A stretch of DNA of 64,000 bases from Streptomyces caatingaensis. GTDB lineage: Bacteria > Actinomycetota > Actinomycetes > Streptomycetales > Streptomycetaceae. The DNA lies in assembly GCF_001187435.1 (NCBI RefSeq), contig NZ_LFXA01000004.1, positions 377,001 through 441,000 on the forward strand, given 5' to 3'. Each line of letters begins with the position of its first letter. Positions within the stretch are counted from its first letter, which is position 1. The notes under the pieces were generated by a model that saw only the letters and a list, made by a program, of their open reading frames with translations, searched no databases and had not been told where the DNA came from. The translations under genes and the position numbers were made by a program. This document shows positions 16,615-24,253 of the stretch, in pieces.

Positions 16615-16638
16615 GGCACCGGCTTTTTCGGCGGTGCC
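16615..16638. terminator. Hairpin terminator with T-run
   Basis: GGCACCG (16615-16621) pairs with CGGTGCC (16632-16638), and the loop contains TTTTT. It lies between the convergent decarboxylase (+) and SDR (-) genes, so it can serve both. Confidence 0.55.
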
Positions 16639-16664
16639 GCCGGTGACCTTCCCGCGTACCGCTC

Positions 16665-17420
16665 TCAGCGGGTGGTGTACCCGCCGTTGATGAAGACCGT
16701 CTGCCCGTTGAGCCACCAGCCGTCCGTCAGCAGGAACTTGACGTACGGGGCGATGTCCTCGATCTTCGTCAGTTCGCCGTTCATGGCGGACGACTTGTGG
16801 TAGGCGATCGAGTCGTCCGTCTCGGCCGGGTAGAAGAACGGGGTGTCCATGGGCCCGGGGGCGATGTTGTTGACCGAGATCCGGCGGCCGAAGAGCTCCT
16901 TGGACAGCGCCCGGGTGAAGTGCTCGACGGGCGCCTTGCTGCCGGCGTAGACGGAGTAGAGGCCGGTGTAGGCGGCGAGCAGGGAGGTGACGATGGTGAT
17001 GATCTTCCCGCCGTCCTCCAGCCGCTTGGCGGCCTCGCGCATCATGAAGTACGCCGCCTTGGTGTTGACGGCGAACATCCGGTCGAACTCCTCCTCCGTC
17101 GTCTCCGTCATCGGCTTCTTGAGGACCATGCCGGCGGTGTTCACCATGCAGTCGACCTTGCCGAACTCCCGCACGGCCGTGTCGAAGAGCTTCTCCACCT
17201 CGGCGACCCGCGTGAGGTCCCCCTGGTGCGTGACCGCCTCGCCGCCCGCCCCGCGGACCGCGGCCGCCGTCTCCTCCGCCTTGTCGCGGGAGGAGTCGCT
17301 GTTGTAGTGCACGACGACCTTCGCCCCGTCCGGCGCGATCTCCCGCGCGACCAGCCCGCCGAGGTTCCTCGACGCACCCCCGATGACGACGACCTTGCCC
17401 TTGAGCGTGTGCCCGGCCAT
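16665..17420 (-). CDS. Short-chain dehydrogenase/reductase (251 aa)
   Basis: This is a classical SDR. The cofactor loop is GGASRNLGG, which binds NAD(P). The structural motif is NTAG, the catalytic region is TSLLAAYTGLYSVYAGSK with the YxxxK pair, and the C-terminus is NGQTVFINGGYTTR. It is of typical length. It borders the dithiolopyrrolone-like cluster and converges on the decarboxylase. No dithiolopyrrolone pathway step I know requires an SDR, so membership is doubtful. The substrate is unknown. Confidence 0.88.
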   Translation of the reverse strand: MAGHTLKGKVVVIGGASRNLGGLVAREIAPDGAKVVVHYNSDSSRDKAEETAAAVRGAGGEAVTHQGDLTRVAEVEKLFDTAVREFGKVDCMVNTAGMVLKKPMTETTEEEFDRMFAVNTKAAYFMMREAAKRLEDGGKIITIVTSLLAAYTGLYSVYAGSKAPVEHFTRALSKELFGRRISVNNIAPGPMDTPFFYPAETDDSIAYHKSSAMNGELTKIEDIAPYVKFLLTDGWWLNGQTVFINGGYTTR

Positions 17421-17473
17421 GGCGGACCTCCCGGAATGCGACGAACCCGGCCCTTTCCACGCTAGGGGGACGG

Positions 17474-17530
17474 GCCGCCCCGCGCATGCGGGGCGGCGGC
17501 CGGCCTCCCCGGGGTGTCCGGCATCCGGAC
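17474..17530. promoter_or_regulatory. Two palindromes upstream of the leader ORF and SDR
   Basis: A perfect 10-bp stem around GCAT (17474-17497) is followed by GTCCGG-CAT-CCGGAC (17516-17530), in the divergent gap between the SDR start and the small ORF at 17594. They could be operators or RNA hairpins. No regulator can be assigned. Confidence 0.4.
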
Positions 17531-17593
17531 CGCCCCGGCCGTATCGCGGGAAAGGCCCTGCTGCCCCGAGGCGCCCCGTGCTTCAATGGGGGC

Positions 17594-17725
17594 ATGGGCA
17601 GCCACCGGAACACCGTGACAGGTCGCAACGACCTCGAGCCTTTCTGGCCGTCCCGCCAGCACCACGACTTCGACCGGGTGTGTTGTCGCGCGTGCAGTCC
17701 CGCGCAGGCCCCCCTCTTCCGCTGA
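17594..17725 (+). CDS. Small ORF with Cys-rich tail, candidate leader peptide (43 aa)
   Basis: ATG at 17594 with GGGGGC just upstream. The peptide contains FWPSRQHHDFDRVCCRACSP. Two consecutive TGT codons, rare in this GC-rich genome, and a TGC lie near its end. It stops 101 bp before the winged-helix regulator gene, and a GCCGGC/GCCGGC hairpin (17747-17764) lies between. This is the arrangement of a ribosome-mediated attenuator sensing cysteinyl-tRNA, next to a cysteine-consuming NRPS cluster. Translation and the role are inference. Confidence 0.5.
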   Translation: MGSHRNTVTGRNDLEPFWPSRQHHDFDRVCCRACSPAQAPLFR

Positions 17726-17746
17726 CCCCTTACGTCGAAGTCAGCC

Positions 17747-17764
17747 GCCGGCACCGATGCCGGC
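17747..17764 (+). promoter_or_regulatory. Hairpin between leader ORF and regulator gene
   Basis: GCCGGC-ACCGAT-GCCGGC can fold into a 6-bp stem in the transcript, 22 bp after the leader ORF stop. It is a candidate attenuator element; this is weak evidence on its own. Confidence 0.35.
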
Positions 17765-17826
17765 CAACGGCCCGCGCACCGCACGTCCTCTTCGACGTTC
17801 CCCCGCGCGAAAGAGCTGAGCCCTCC

Positions 17827-18378
17827 ATGACGAACCTGCGTACGCTGACCACCCCCGCCACCGGCCTCCCCGATCCCCGGCGCCAGCGGCTGCGGGCCGT
17901 CGCCCCGGACGAGGCGCCCCCGGTCGCCGAGCTGCTGCACCCCGGCGCCACCTGGCTGCCCGCTCCCCCGCACTCCCTGCCCTCCCTGCCCGGGCAGCCG
18001 CCGATGGTCGGCTACCTCGTCCTCGTACCGGCCGAGCGGCCGGGCCCGGAGGACGCGGACGGCGCGCCCGGCCCCGGCCTCGGGGACGCGCTGGTCAGCA
18101 TCGACCCCGAGCAGCGCACCGCCAGCGTCGCCGACCGGCCGCTGGACCTGACATACCTGGAGTTCGAGCTGCTGGCGCACCTGGTGGCGCACCCGCACCG
18201 GGTGCACACCCGCGACCAGCTGGTGACCACCGTCTGGGGCTACGGCCACGTCGGCGACGGCCGCACCGTCGACGTCCATGTCGCCCGGCTGCGCCGCAAG
18301 ATGGGCGCGGAGCACCGCAAGTCGATCGTCACGGTGCGCCGCGTCGGCTACAAGTACGCGCCGCCGTCCGGCGTCTGA
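17827..18378 (+). CDS. OmpR/PhoB-type winged-helix DNA-binding protein without receiver (183 aa)
   Basis: The C-terminal 90 residues form a Trans_reg_C winged helix (LDLTYLEFELLAHLVAHPHRVHTRDQLVTTVWGY, then RTVDVHVARLRRKMG and VRRVGYKY). The first about 95 residues are Pro-rich and lack the aspartate of a receiver domain, so it is an orphan DNA-binding protein. Regulators of this shape are common in Streptomyces. Proximity makes it a candidate regulator of the adjacent biosynthetic genes, which have no LuxR-type activator in the window. Confidence 0.85.
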   Translation: MTNLRTLTTPATGLPDPRRQRLRAVAPDEAPPVAELLHPGATWLPAPPHSLPSLPGQPPMVGYLVLVPAERPGPEDADGAPGPGLGDALVSIDPEQRTASVADRPLDLTYLEFELLAHLVAHPHRVHTRDQLVTTVWGYGHVGDGRTVDVHVARLRRKMGAEHRKSIVTVRRVGYKYAPPSGV

Positions 18379-18392
18379 CACCGCCGGCCCGC

Positions 18393-18420
18393 CCGGGGGT
18401 GTACCCACGTACACCCCCGG
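18393..18420. terminator. 12-bp perfect hairpin after the winged-helix gene
   Basis: CCGGGGGTGTAC and GTACACCCCCGG (18393-18404, 18409-18420) flank a CCAC loop, 15 bp after the regulator stop and about 100 bp before the histidine kinase ATG. It is most simply a terminator. The GTGTAC-N4-GTACAC core could also be an operator for the kinase operon. Confidence 0.55.
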
Positions 18421-18521
18421 CCTTCGGGCCACACCCCGTGACCCGGCCGCACCCGCCCCGCAGACTGGGGGGAGGCCCGGGGGAAACGCTCCCGGCACGC
18501 ACGACCGGGAGAGACCGCACC

Positions 18522-19790
18522 ATGAGGATCCGCACAGCACTGCACGCCGTGGCGAGGTCGCTGTGGCTCGCGCTCTGGGGGCTGGTCTCCTCGGTCCTGC
18601 TGTTCACGCTCGCCGTCTGCTCGATCGCCCTCATCCCCGCCGGCGTCGGCGTCCTCACCGCGCCGTACGCCCTCAAGGCCGTGCGGCACCACGCCAACCA
18701 GCGCCGGCTGTACGCCCTGGAGTGGTCCGGCGTCTCCATCCCCGTCCCGTACCGGCCGCTGCCGGAGCGCGGCGGGATCGCCGGGCACGTCGAGCGCCTC
18801 ACGGCCTTGCTGAAGGACCGGGCGACCTGGCGCGACCTCCAGTGGCTGCTGGTCGACATGACCGCGGGCTTCGCGCTCGCGATCCTGCCGCCCGCCCTCT
18901 TCCTCTACTTCCCCTGGGGCGTCGTCCTGGCCTGCGGCGTGTGGCGGCCGATCGTCGAGGCCGGCGGCAACGAGTGGTTCGCGTTCCTCCACATCACCGG
19001 CCAGACCAGCGCCAACCTCGCGGCCGTGCTGGGCGCGGCGTTCGCCGTCATCGGCGTCCTCACCGCCCCGGCCCTGCTGCGCGCCGGCTTCGTCCTCGCC
19101 CGGCAGCTGCTCCACCCCGGTCACGAACGCGAACTCGAACAGCGCGTCCAGCGGCTGACGGAGACCCGCGAGGACGCCGTCGACCACTCCGCCGCCGAAC
19201 TGCGCCGCATCGAGCGCGACCTGCACGACGGCGCCCAGGCCCGGCTCGTCGCCATGGGCATGAGCCTGGGCACCGTCGAGGCGCTGATCGAGAAGGACCC
19301 GGCGCGGGCCAAGCGGCTGCTGGCCGCCGCCCGCGCGGACTCCGCCGAGGCCCTGACCGAACTGCGCGACCTGGTGCGCGGCATCCACCCGCCGGTCCTC
19401 GCCGAACGCGGACTGGGCGACGCCGTACGGGCGTTGGCGCTGCGCATGCCGCTGCCCGTCGAGGTGACGGTGGACCTGCCGGGCCGGGCGCCCGAACCCG
19501 TCGAGTCCGCCGCCTACTTCGCGGTCAGCGAGATCCTGACCAACGCCGTCAAGCACGCCGGCGCCACCCTGGTACGGGTGGACCTCCACCACGCGGACGG
19601 CATGCTGCGCGCCGTCGTCACCGACGACGGGCGCGGCGGCGCGGACGCCGCGCTCGGCTCGGGCCTGCGCGGCGTCGGGCGGCGGCTCGGCGCCTTCGAC
19701 GGCGTGCTGGCCGTCAGCAGCCCGGCGGGCGGGCCGACGCTCGTCACCGTCGAGGTCCCCTGCGCCGTGGCGGCCCCCGCCGCCGGGTGA
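18522..19790 (+). CDS. NarL-family sensor histidine kinase (422 aa)
   Basis: This is a membrane sensor. There are hydrophobic segments near residues 14-45 and in two clusters at about 108-150 and 160-195. The dimerization/phosphoacceptor box is RRIERDLHDGAQARLVAMG (HisKA_3), and the ATPase region carries EILTNAVKHAGA (N-box) and DDGRGGADAALGSGLRGVGRRL (G-boxes). The N-terminal region resembles the putative sensor domain common in Streptomyces kinases. It is followed by its cognate regulator. The signal is unknown. Confidence 0.92.
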   Translation: MRIRTALHAVARSLWLALWGLVSSVLLFTLAVCSIALIPAGVGVLTAPYALKAVRHHANQRRLYALEWSGVSIPVPYRPLPERGGIAGHVERLTALLKDRATWRDLQWLLVDMTAGFALAILPPALFLYFPWGVVLACGVWRPIVEAGGNEWFAFLHITGQTSANLAAVLGAAFAVIGVLTAPALLRAGFVLARQLLHPGHERELEQRVQRLTETREDAVDHSAAELRRIERDLHDGAQARLVAMGMSLGTVEALIEKDPARAKRLLAAARADSAEALTELRDLVRGIHPPVLAERGLGDAVRALALRMPLPVEVTVDLPGRAPEPVESAAYFAVSEILTNAVKHAGATLVRVDLHHADGMLRAVVTDDGRGGADAALGSGLRGVGRRLGAFDGVLAVSSPAGGPTLVTVEVPCAVAAPAAG

Positions 19791-19918
19791 GAGAGCCGGC
19801 CCATGACCAGACTTCGCGGGCTTCGCGACGGCCTGACGCGCCGCCGCGGCCGCCGGGCGGCGACAATGGGGGCACCGGGCCCACGGGGGGCACGGCCCCG
19901 ACCGATCTGGAGCCCTGA

Positions 19919-20566
19919 GTGCGCGTCGTCCTCGCCGAAGACCTGTTCCTGCTGCGCGACGGACTGGTCCGGCTGCTGGAGGCGTACGACTTCGACGTCG
20001 TCGCCGCGGTCGGGAGCGGTCCGGAGCTCGCCGGGGCGCTGGCCGAGCTGAAGCCGGACGTGGCCGTGGTGGACGTCCGGCTGCCGCCGTCGTTCACCGA
20101 CGAGGGCCTGCAGTGCGCCCTGGCCGCCCGGCGGGCCACGCCCGGGCTGCCCGTGCTGGTGCTCTCCCAGCACGTGGAGCAGCTCTACGCGCAGGAGCTG
20201 CTCGCCGACGGCAGCGGCGGCGTCGGCTACCTGCTCAAGGACCGGGTCTTCGACGCCGAGCAGTTCGTCGACGCCGTGCGCCGGGTCGCGGGCGGCGGCA
20301 CCGCGATGGACCCGCAGGTCATCGCCCAGCTGCTGGCCCGGCGCACGCGGGACGCGCCGATGGCCCGGCTCACCCCGCGGGAACGGGAGGTCATCGAGCT
20401 GATGGCGGAGGGCCGTTCCAACGCGGCGATCGCGGACCGGCTCGTCGTCACCGAACGGGCCGTGGCCAAGCACACCTCCAACATCTTCGCCAAACTGGGC
20501 CTCGCGCCCTCCGACGACGACAACCGCCGCGTCCTGGCCGTCCTCGCCTATCTCGACCGCGGCTGA
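19919..20566 (+). CDS. NarL/FixJ-family response regulator (215 aa)
   Basis: The receiver domain has the acidic pair E7-D8, phosphoacceptor D52 (VAVVDVRLPP) and conserved Lys in GYLLKDRV. The C-terminal LuxR-type helix-turn-helix is LTPREREVIELMAEGRSNAAIADRLVVTERAVAKHTSNIFAKLGL. The GTG start at 19919 is 128 bp downstream of the kinase stop on the same strand. The pair forms a standard two-component system; targets are unknown. Confidence 0.93.
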   Translation: MRVVLAEDLFLLRDGLVRLLEAYDFDVVAAVGSGPELAGALAELKPDVAVVDVRLPPSFTDEGLQCALAARRATPGLPVLVLSQHVEQLYAQELLADGSGGVGYLLKDRVFDAEQFVDAVRRVAGGGTAMDPQVIAQLLARRTRDAPMARLTPREREVIELMAEGRSNAAIADRLVVTERAVAKHTSNIFAKLGLAPSDDDNRRVLAVLAYLDRG

Positions 20567-20606
20567 CCCTCGCCCTCCGGTGACGTCGCGGCCTCGGCTA
20601 CCGTTC

Positions 20607-20641
20607 TCCACAATAAAAGTGGAAAGCGGAAAAAACTTCCG
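20607..20641. promoter_or_regulatory. AT-rich promoter region with two small dyads
   Basis: TCCAC-AATAAAA-GTGGA (20607-20623) and CGGAA-N5-TTCCG (20627-20641) stand in an unusually A-rich patch just before the tyrosine phosphatase gene. It is likely promoter/operator sequence; no regulator is identified. Confidence 0.4.
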
Positions 20642-20677
20642 AGAGCTCGCCAAAGGCCGACAAGGGAGAAGCGCAGC

Positions 20678-21472
20678 ATGCCGCAGTTCGACGCCTCGAC
20701 CATCACCAACCTCCGCGACCTCGGCGGCGTCGCGCTCCACGGCAACTCGGCCGTCCGCCCGGGCCTGCTGCTGCGCTCCGGGCAGCTCGACCGGCACGAT
20801 CCGACGGCCGACCCGGCCGTCGCCGCGCTCGGCATCCGCACGGTGGTGGACCTGCGCGGCGAGCACGAACGGCGCGACCGGCCCGACCGGCTGCCGAGGG
20901 GCGCCCGGCTGATCGTCGCGGACGTCCTGGCCGACGGCGCCGGCCCCGGCGGCGAACCCGTGCCCGCGAGCCTCGACGCGGTCCTCGGCAGCCCCTCCGC
21001 CGCCGAGGAGCGCCTCGGCGGCGGCAAGGCGGAGAAGCTGATGTGCGACTCCTACCGGTCGTTCGTCACCTCCGACGCCGCCTGCCGCGCCTACGGGCGG
21101 CTGCTGACCACCCTCGCCGAGCCCGACTGCGGCCCCCTCCTCTTCCACTGCACCGCCGGCAAGGACCGCACCGGCTGGGCCGCCACCGTCCTGCTGCTCC
21201 TCCTCGGCGCCTCCGAGGAGACCGCCGAGGAGGAGTACCTCGCGGTGGCCCCCGCCGTACGGGCCGCCTTCGCGCCCGTCGTCGACCGCTTCACCGCCGC
21301 CGGCGGCGACCCCGCCCTCGCCGACGCCCTGTTCGGCGTGCGCCCGGCCTACCTGGCCGCCGCCCTGGAGGAGATGCGGCGCACGCACGGCACCGTGGAG
21401 AGCTACGTCCGCGTGGGACTGGGCGTGCCGGACGCGGCGGTGAACCGGCTCAGGGCCCGCTGCGTGGCGTAG
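20678..21472 (+). CDS. Tyrosine-protein phosphatase-like protein (264 aa)
   Basis: It begins with the family's NLRDLGG motif (residues 11-17) and carries the P-loop HCTAGKDRTG, the cysteine-based CX5R phosphatase signature of the IphP/Y_phosphatase3 group. The ALGIRTVVDLRGEHER segment is also typical. These dual-specificity enzymes act on phosphotyrosine or phosphoinositides. It stands as its own unit downstream of the two-component pair, with a dyad-rich promoter. Confidence 0.9.
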   Translation: MPQFDASTITNLRDLGGVALHGNSAVRPGLLLRSGQLDRHDPTADPAVAALGIRTVVDLRGEHERRDRPDRLPRGARLIVADVLADGAGPGGEPVPASLDAVLGSPSAAEERLGGGKAEKLMCDSYRSFVTSDAACRAYGRLLTTLAEPDCGPLLFHCTAGKDRTGWAATVLLLLLGASEETAEEEYLAVAPAVRAAFAPVVDRFTAAGGDPALADALFGVRPAYLAAALEEMRRTHGTVESYVRVGLGVPDAAVNRLRARCVA

Positions 21473-21492
21473 TCCGCGCCCGGCGGGGGCAG

Positions 21493-23430
21493 GTGACCAT
21501 CCCACCATTCACTCGTTCTACGGACGTGGAGCAGCAAGCGACAGCCCCCCGCCCCCGCACCGCCCCCGACGCCGTCATCGACATCGACCGGGCCGAGGCC
21601 GCGCTCATCGAGCACTACCCCCGCCTCGTCCGCCTCTGCTACCTCGTGCTGCCCCCGGCCCTCGGCCGCCACCGCCGAGTCCTCACCGCGCACGCCCTCG
21701 TGCAGCGCGCCCTGCCGCGCACCCGGCCCGGGGCCGGCGAGCCCGCCCCGGCCGGGGACCCCGGCTACGCCTACGTCCGCCTGCGGGTGCTGCGCGCCGC
21801 CCTCGACGCGGCCCGGCCGCGCGGCCGCTTCGCCCTGCCGCGCCCCGGCCAACTCCCCCCGCCCGTACCGCAGGTGTGGGGGCTGCGGCTGTTCCCCCGC
21901 TCCGGCGGCGCCGACGAACTCGCCCTGGACCAGGCCCTCGGCCGGCTCTCCGCCCCCGCCCGCGCCGCCTTCGTGCTGCGCGCCGTGGAGCTGGGCGCCG
22001 ACCGGGAGGTGCGCGCCCTGCTCGACGCCGCCGGGGTCGAGGACCCCGGCGCGGCCATCGCCGAGGCCACGGCCATCCGCGTCCCGCCCGGCTCGCGGGA
22101 GGGCACGCTCCTCAACTCCGTGGAGTTCGACCCCTGTTCGCTCCAGGCCCGGCCCACCGACCTCATGCAGCGCCGCCGCCGCACCCGCGCCGCCGCGATC
22201 GCCGTCGCCGCCTCGGCCGTGTGCGGCGCCCTGCTGCTCGCCCTCACCGGCGGCCCCGGCCCCGACGGCGCCGCCGCCCCGCCCTACACGCGCAACGCCG
22301 CAGCCGAACAGGCCCTGGACCCCGGCCTGTTGACCCGCGCCGAGCCCGGCGGCTGGCAGCACGCCGACCGCCCCGGCTTCGCCTCCTGGCCCGCGCGCGG
22401 CTCCCGCGCCGACGACACGGCGCTGCTGCGCCGCGCCCTGGCCGTCTGGGCCCGCCCCGGCCCCGGCGTGCACGTGACCGCCACGCCCGGCACGCCCACC
22501 GGCCCCGCCGCCGGCCCGCCCCAGCTCCTGTACGCGGGCGAGGTCGACTCCGCCGTGGTGGTCCTCCTCCACGACGGGCTGCGCGTCGTCCGCTACGCCG
22601 AGGCGCGCGGCGGCGGCGGTGCGGGGGCGGCCGCGCTGGACTTCGCCCGGACGGACGCCGCCGACGCGGACACGGCGACCGCCGTCGTCGTCGGCCGGAC
22701 CGACGGCAACGTCCGCTATCTGACAGCCCCTTGGGTCGCCTCGGCCGCCGTCCGCGACCTGCTCGCGCCCGGCCGGCCCGCGCGGCCCCTGCGCCGCGAC
22801 GCGGACGGGGTGACCGACCCCGTGGCCGGCCCCGCCGCCGCGGGCGACTGCTCCGCCTGGCCCGCCCTCCAGCTCGGCCCGCGGCTGGCGACGGACCTGG
22901 GCGAGCTGGTCCCGGCCCGTCTGACCACCGGCGCGCCGGGCTCGTCCGCCTCCTCCCCCGGGGCCTGGGCCCACACCGCCTGCCGGCTCCAGCCCCTGCG
23001 CTCGCAGGGCGTACGGGCGGTCAACCTCTGGCACTTCGCCCACCAGCGGCTGCCGGGCGCGGCCGGGACGGGCGACTGGTACTGCACCCGCGCCGAGACC
23101 TGGCGCGGCGCCGGCAGCCGCGTCCTCGCCCAGTTCCAGCCCCCCGGCGCCCGGCCCGCGGCCCAGGCGGCCGTGGTCGGCCGCGCCGAGGACTCCCCCG
23201 CGTGCGGCCCCCGTTCCCCGCACGCCCTCGCGGGCGGCCTGTGGCGCTCCGCGAGCGGCGCGTGGTACGCGCTCGCCGCGGGCAGCGAGGACGTCGCGTC
23301 GATCACGGCGGCCGGCGGCGTCCACGGCACCGAGCCCGGCCCGACGGCGTTCTGGCCCGCACCGCCGGGCGCCCGGGCCCGGTTGAGCGGCCGGCTGCGC
23401 GACGGGGGCGCGGTGGCGCCGCTGCGGTGA
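21493..23430 (+). CDS. Uncharacterised single-span membrane protein with sigma-like N-terminus (645 aa)
   Basis: I do not recognise a named family. The first about 190 residues, with AEAALIEHYPRLVRLCYLVL and DQALGRLSAPARAAFVLRAVEL, resemble helices of ECF sigma factors, but the DNA-binding regions look degenerate. A transmembrane helix (IAVAASAVCGALLLALTGG) follows at about residues 237-256. The remaining 390 residues are Ala/Gly/Pro-rich and presumably external. The start is either GTG 21493 or GTG 21526; neither ribosome site is decisive. A cytosolic domain, one span and an external domain suggest signalling, but that is speculation. Confidence 0.65.
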   Translation: MTIPPFTRSTDVEQQATAPRPRTAPDAVIDIDRAEAALIEHYPRLVRLCYLVLPPALGRHRRVLTAHALVQRALPRTRPGAGEPAPAGDPGYAYVRLRVLRAALDAARPRGRFALPRPGQLPPPVPQVWGLRLFPRSGGADELALDQALGRLSAPARAAFVLRAVELGADREVRALLDAAGVEDPGAAIAEATAIRVPPGSREGTLLNSVEFDPCSLQARPTDLMQRRRRTRAAAIAVAASAVCGALLLALTGGPGPDGAAAPPYTRNAAAEQALDPGLLTRAEPGGWQHADRPGFASWPARGSRADDTALLRRALAVWARPGPGVHVTATPGTPTGPAAGPPQLLYAGEVDSAVVVLLHDGLRVVRYAEARGGGGAGAAALDFARTDAADADTATAVVVGRTDGNVRYLTAPWVASAAVRDLLAPGRPARPLRRDADGVTDPVAGPAAAGDCSAWPALQLGPRLATDLGELVPARLTTGAPGSSASSPGAWAHTACRLQPLRSQGVRAVNLWHFAHQRLPGAAGTGDWYCTRAETWRGAGSRVLAQFQPPGARPAAQAAVVGRAEDSPACGPRSPHALAGGLWRSASGAWYALAAGSEDVASITAAGGVHGTEPGPTAFWPAPPGARARLSGRLRDGGAVAPLR

Positions 23431-23447
23431 CCGCTTAGGATGCCCGC

Positions 23448-24113
23448 ATGACCACCGCGACCCGCAACCGCCGCCGCATGGACGTGGCGCGGCGGCGCGA
23501 GCAACTCATCGCCGTGGCCCTCGACCTGTTCAGCCGGCGGCCGCCCGAGCGGGTCTCGCTCGACGACATCGCGGCCGCCGCCGGCATCTCCCGCCCGCTC
23601 GTCTACCACTACTTCGCGGGCAAGCAGAGCCTCTACGAGGCCGTACTGCACCGCGCCGCCGACGACTTGGCGACGCACTTCGCCGAGCGGCGCGAAGTCC
23701 CGCCCGGAACCGTCCTGTTGGACGTCATCGCCCGCTTCCTGGACTTCGCCTCGGAGGACGCCACCGGCTACGCCGTCCTCCTGCGCGGCACCCCCGACCT
23801 CACGGGGCGCGTCCGCGAGGCCGCCTACGCCCGCCTCCTGGGCCGGCTCGCCGTCGGCACGCCCGGCCCCCGGCTCGAGGTCGCCCTCCGCTCCTGGATC
23901 TCCCTCACCGACACCACGGCCCGGCTCTGGCGCGAGGAGCCGGGCATTCCGCGGGCCGAGCTGGAGTCGCAACTGGTGCACGCCTTCGTGGCGATGACCG
24001 CCGCGAGCGCGGCCCATGACGCCGGGATGGCGGCCGTCCTGCGCCGCGTCCTGGAGGACGAGCCGAAGGACGGCCCCTTCGGCGACGCGGTCACCGCGCT
24101 GGCGACGCTCTGA
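23448..24113 (+). CDS. TetR-family transcriptional regulator (221 aa)
   Basis: The N-terminal helix-turn-helix reads RREQLIAVALDLFSRRPPERVSLDDIAAAAGISRPLVYHYFAGKQSLYEAV, typical of TetR. The rest is an all-helical ligand-binding domain without clear ligand clues. It starts 18 bp after the membrane protein gene and lies upstream of the mal operon, which has its own LacI-type regulator, so its targets are probably elsewhere. Confidence 0.92.
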   Translation: MTTATRNRRRMDVARRREQLIAVALDLFSRRPPERVSLDDIAAAAGISRPLVYHYFAGKQSLYEAVLHRAADDLATHFAERREVPPGTVLLDVIARFLDFASEDATGYAVLLRGTPDLTGRVREAAYARLLGRLAVGTPGPRLEVALRSWISLTDTTARLWREEPGIPRAELESQLVHAFVAMTAASAAHDAGMAAVLRRVLEDEPKDGPFGDAVTALATL

Positions 24114-24156
24114 GCGTCCCCCTCCCCGCCCTGCCACCGCCGGGGGACGCCCCTTT

Positions 24157-24196
24157 CTTGCAAGCCCTTTCGCAAGGGATTGCAAGCTGTTAGCTT
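24157..24196 (+). promoter_or_regulatory. malE promoter with phased TTGCAAG operators
   Basis: TTGCAAG-like units occur at 24158-24164, 24169-24176 (TTCGCAAG) and 24180-24186, spaced by 11 bp; the first lies in the palindrome CTTGCAAG. LacI-family MalR regulators of Streptomyces recognise repeated CTTGCAAG-type sequences, and a malR gene lies downstream at 29084. A possible core promoter is TTTCGC (24168-24173), 17 bp, TAGCTT (24191-24196). The operator therefore overlaps the promoter, as expected for repression. Confidence 0.65.
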
Positions 24197-24253
24197 CCTC
24201 CTCAGCCCGGGCCGTCCCACCCCAGGACCGGCCCTCGTGACGAGGAGATCCCT

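Noticed and set aside
16665..17420. SDR as a definite dithiolopyrrolone biosynthetic gene
   Set aside because: No step of the known pathway needs it, and a terminator separates it from the decarboxylase; kept as a neighbour of unknown role.
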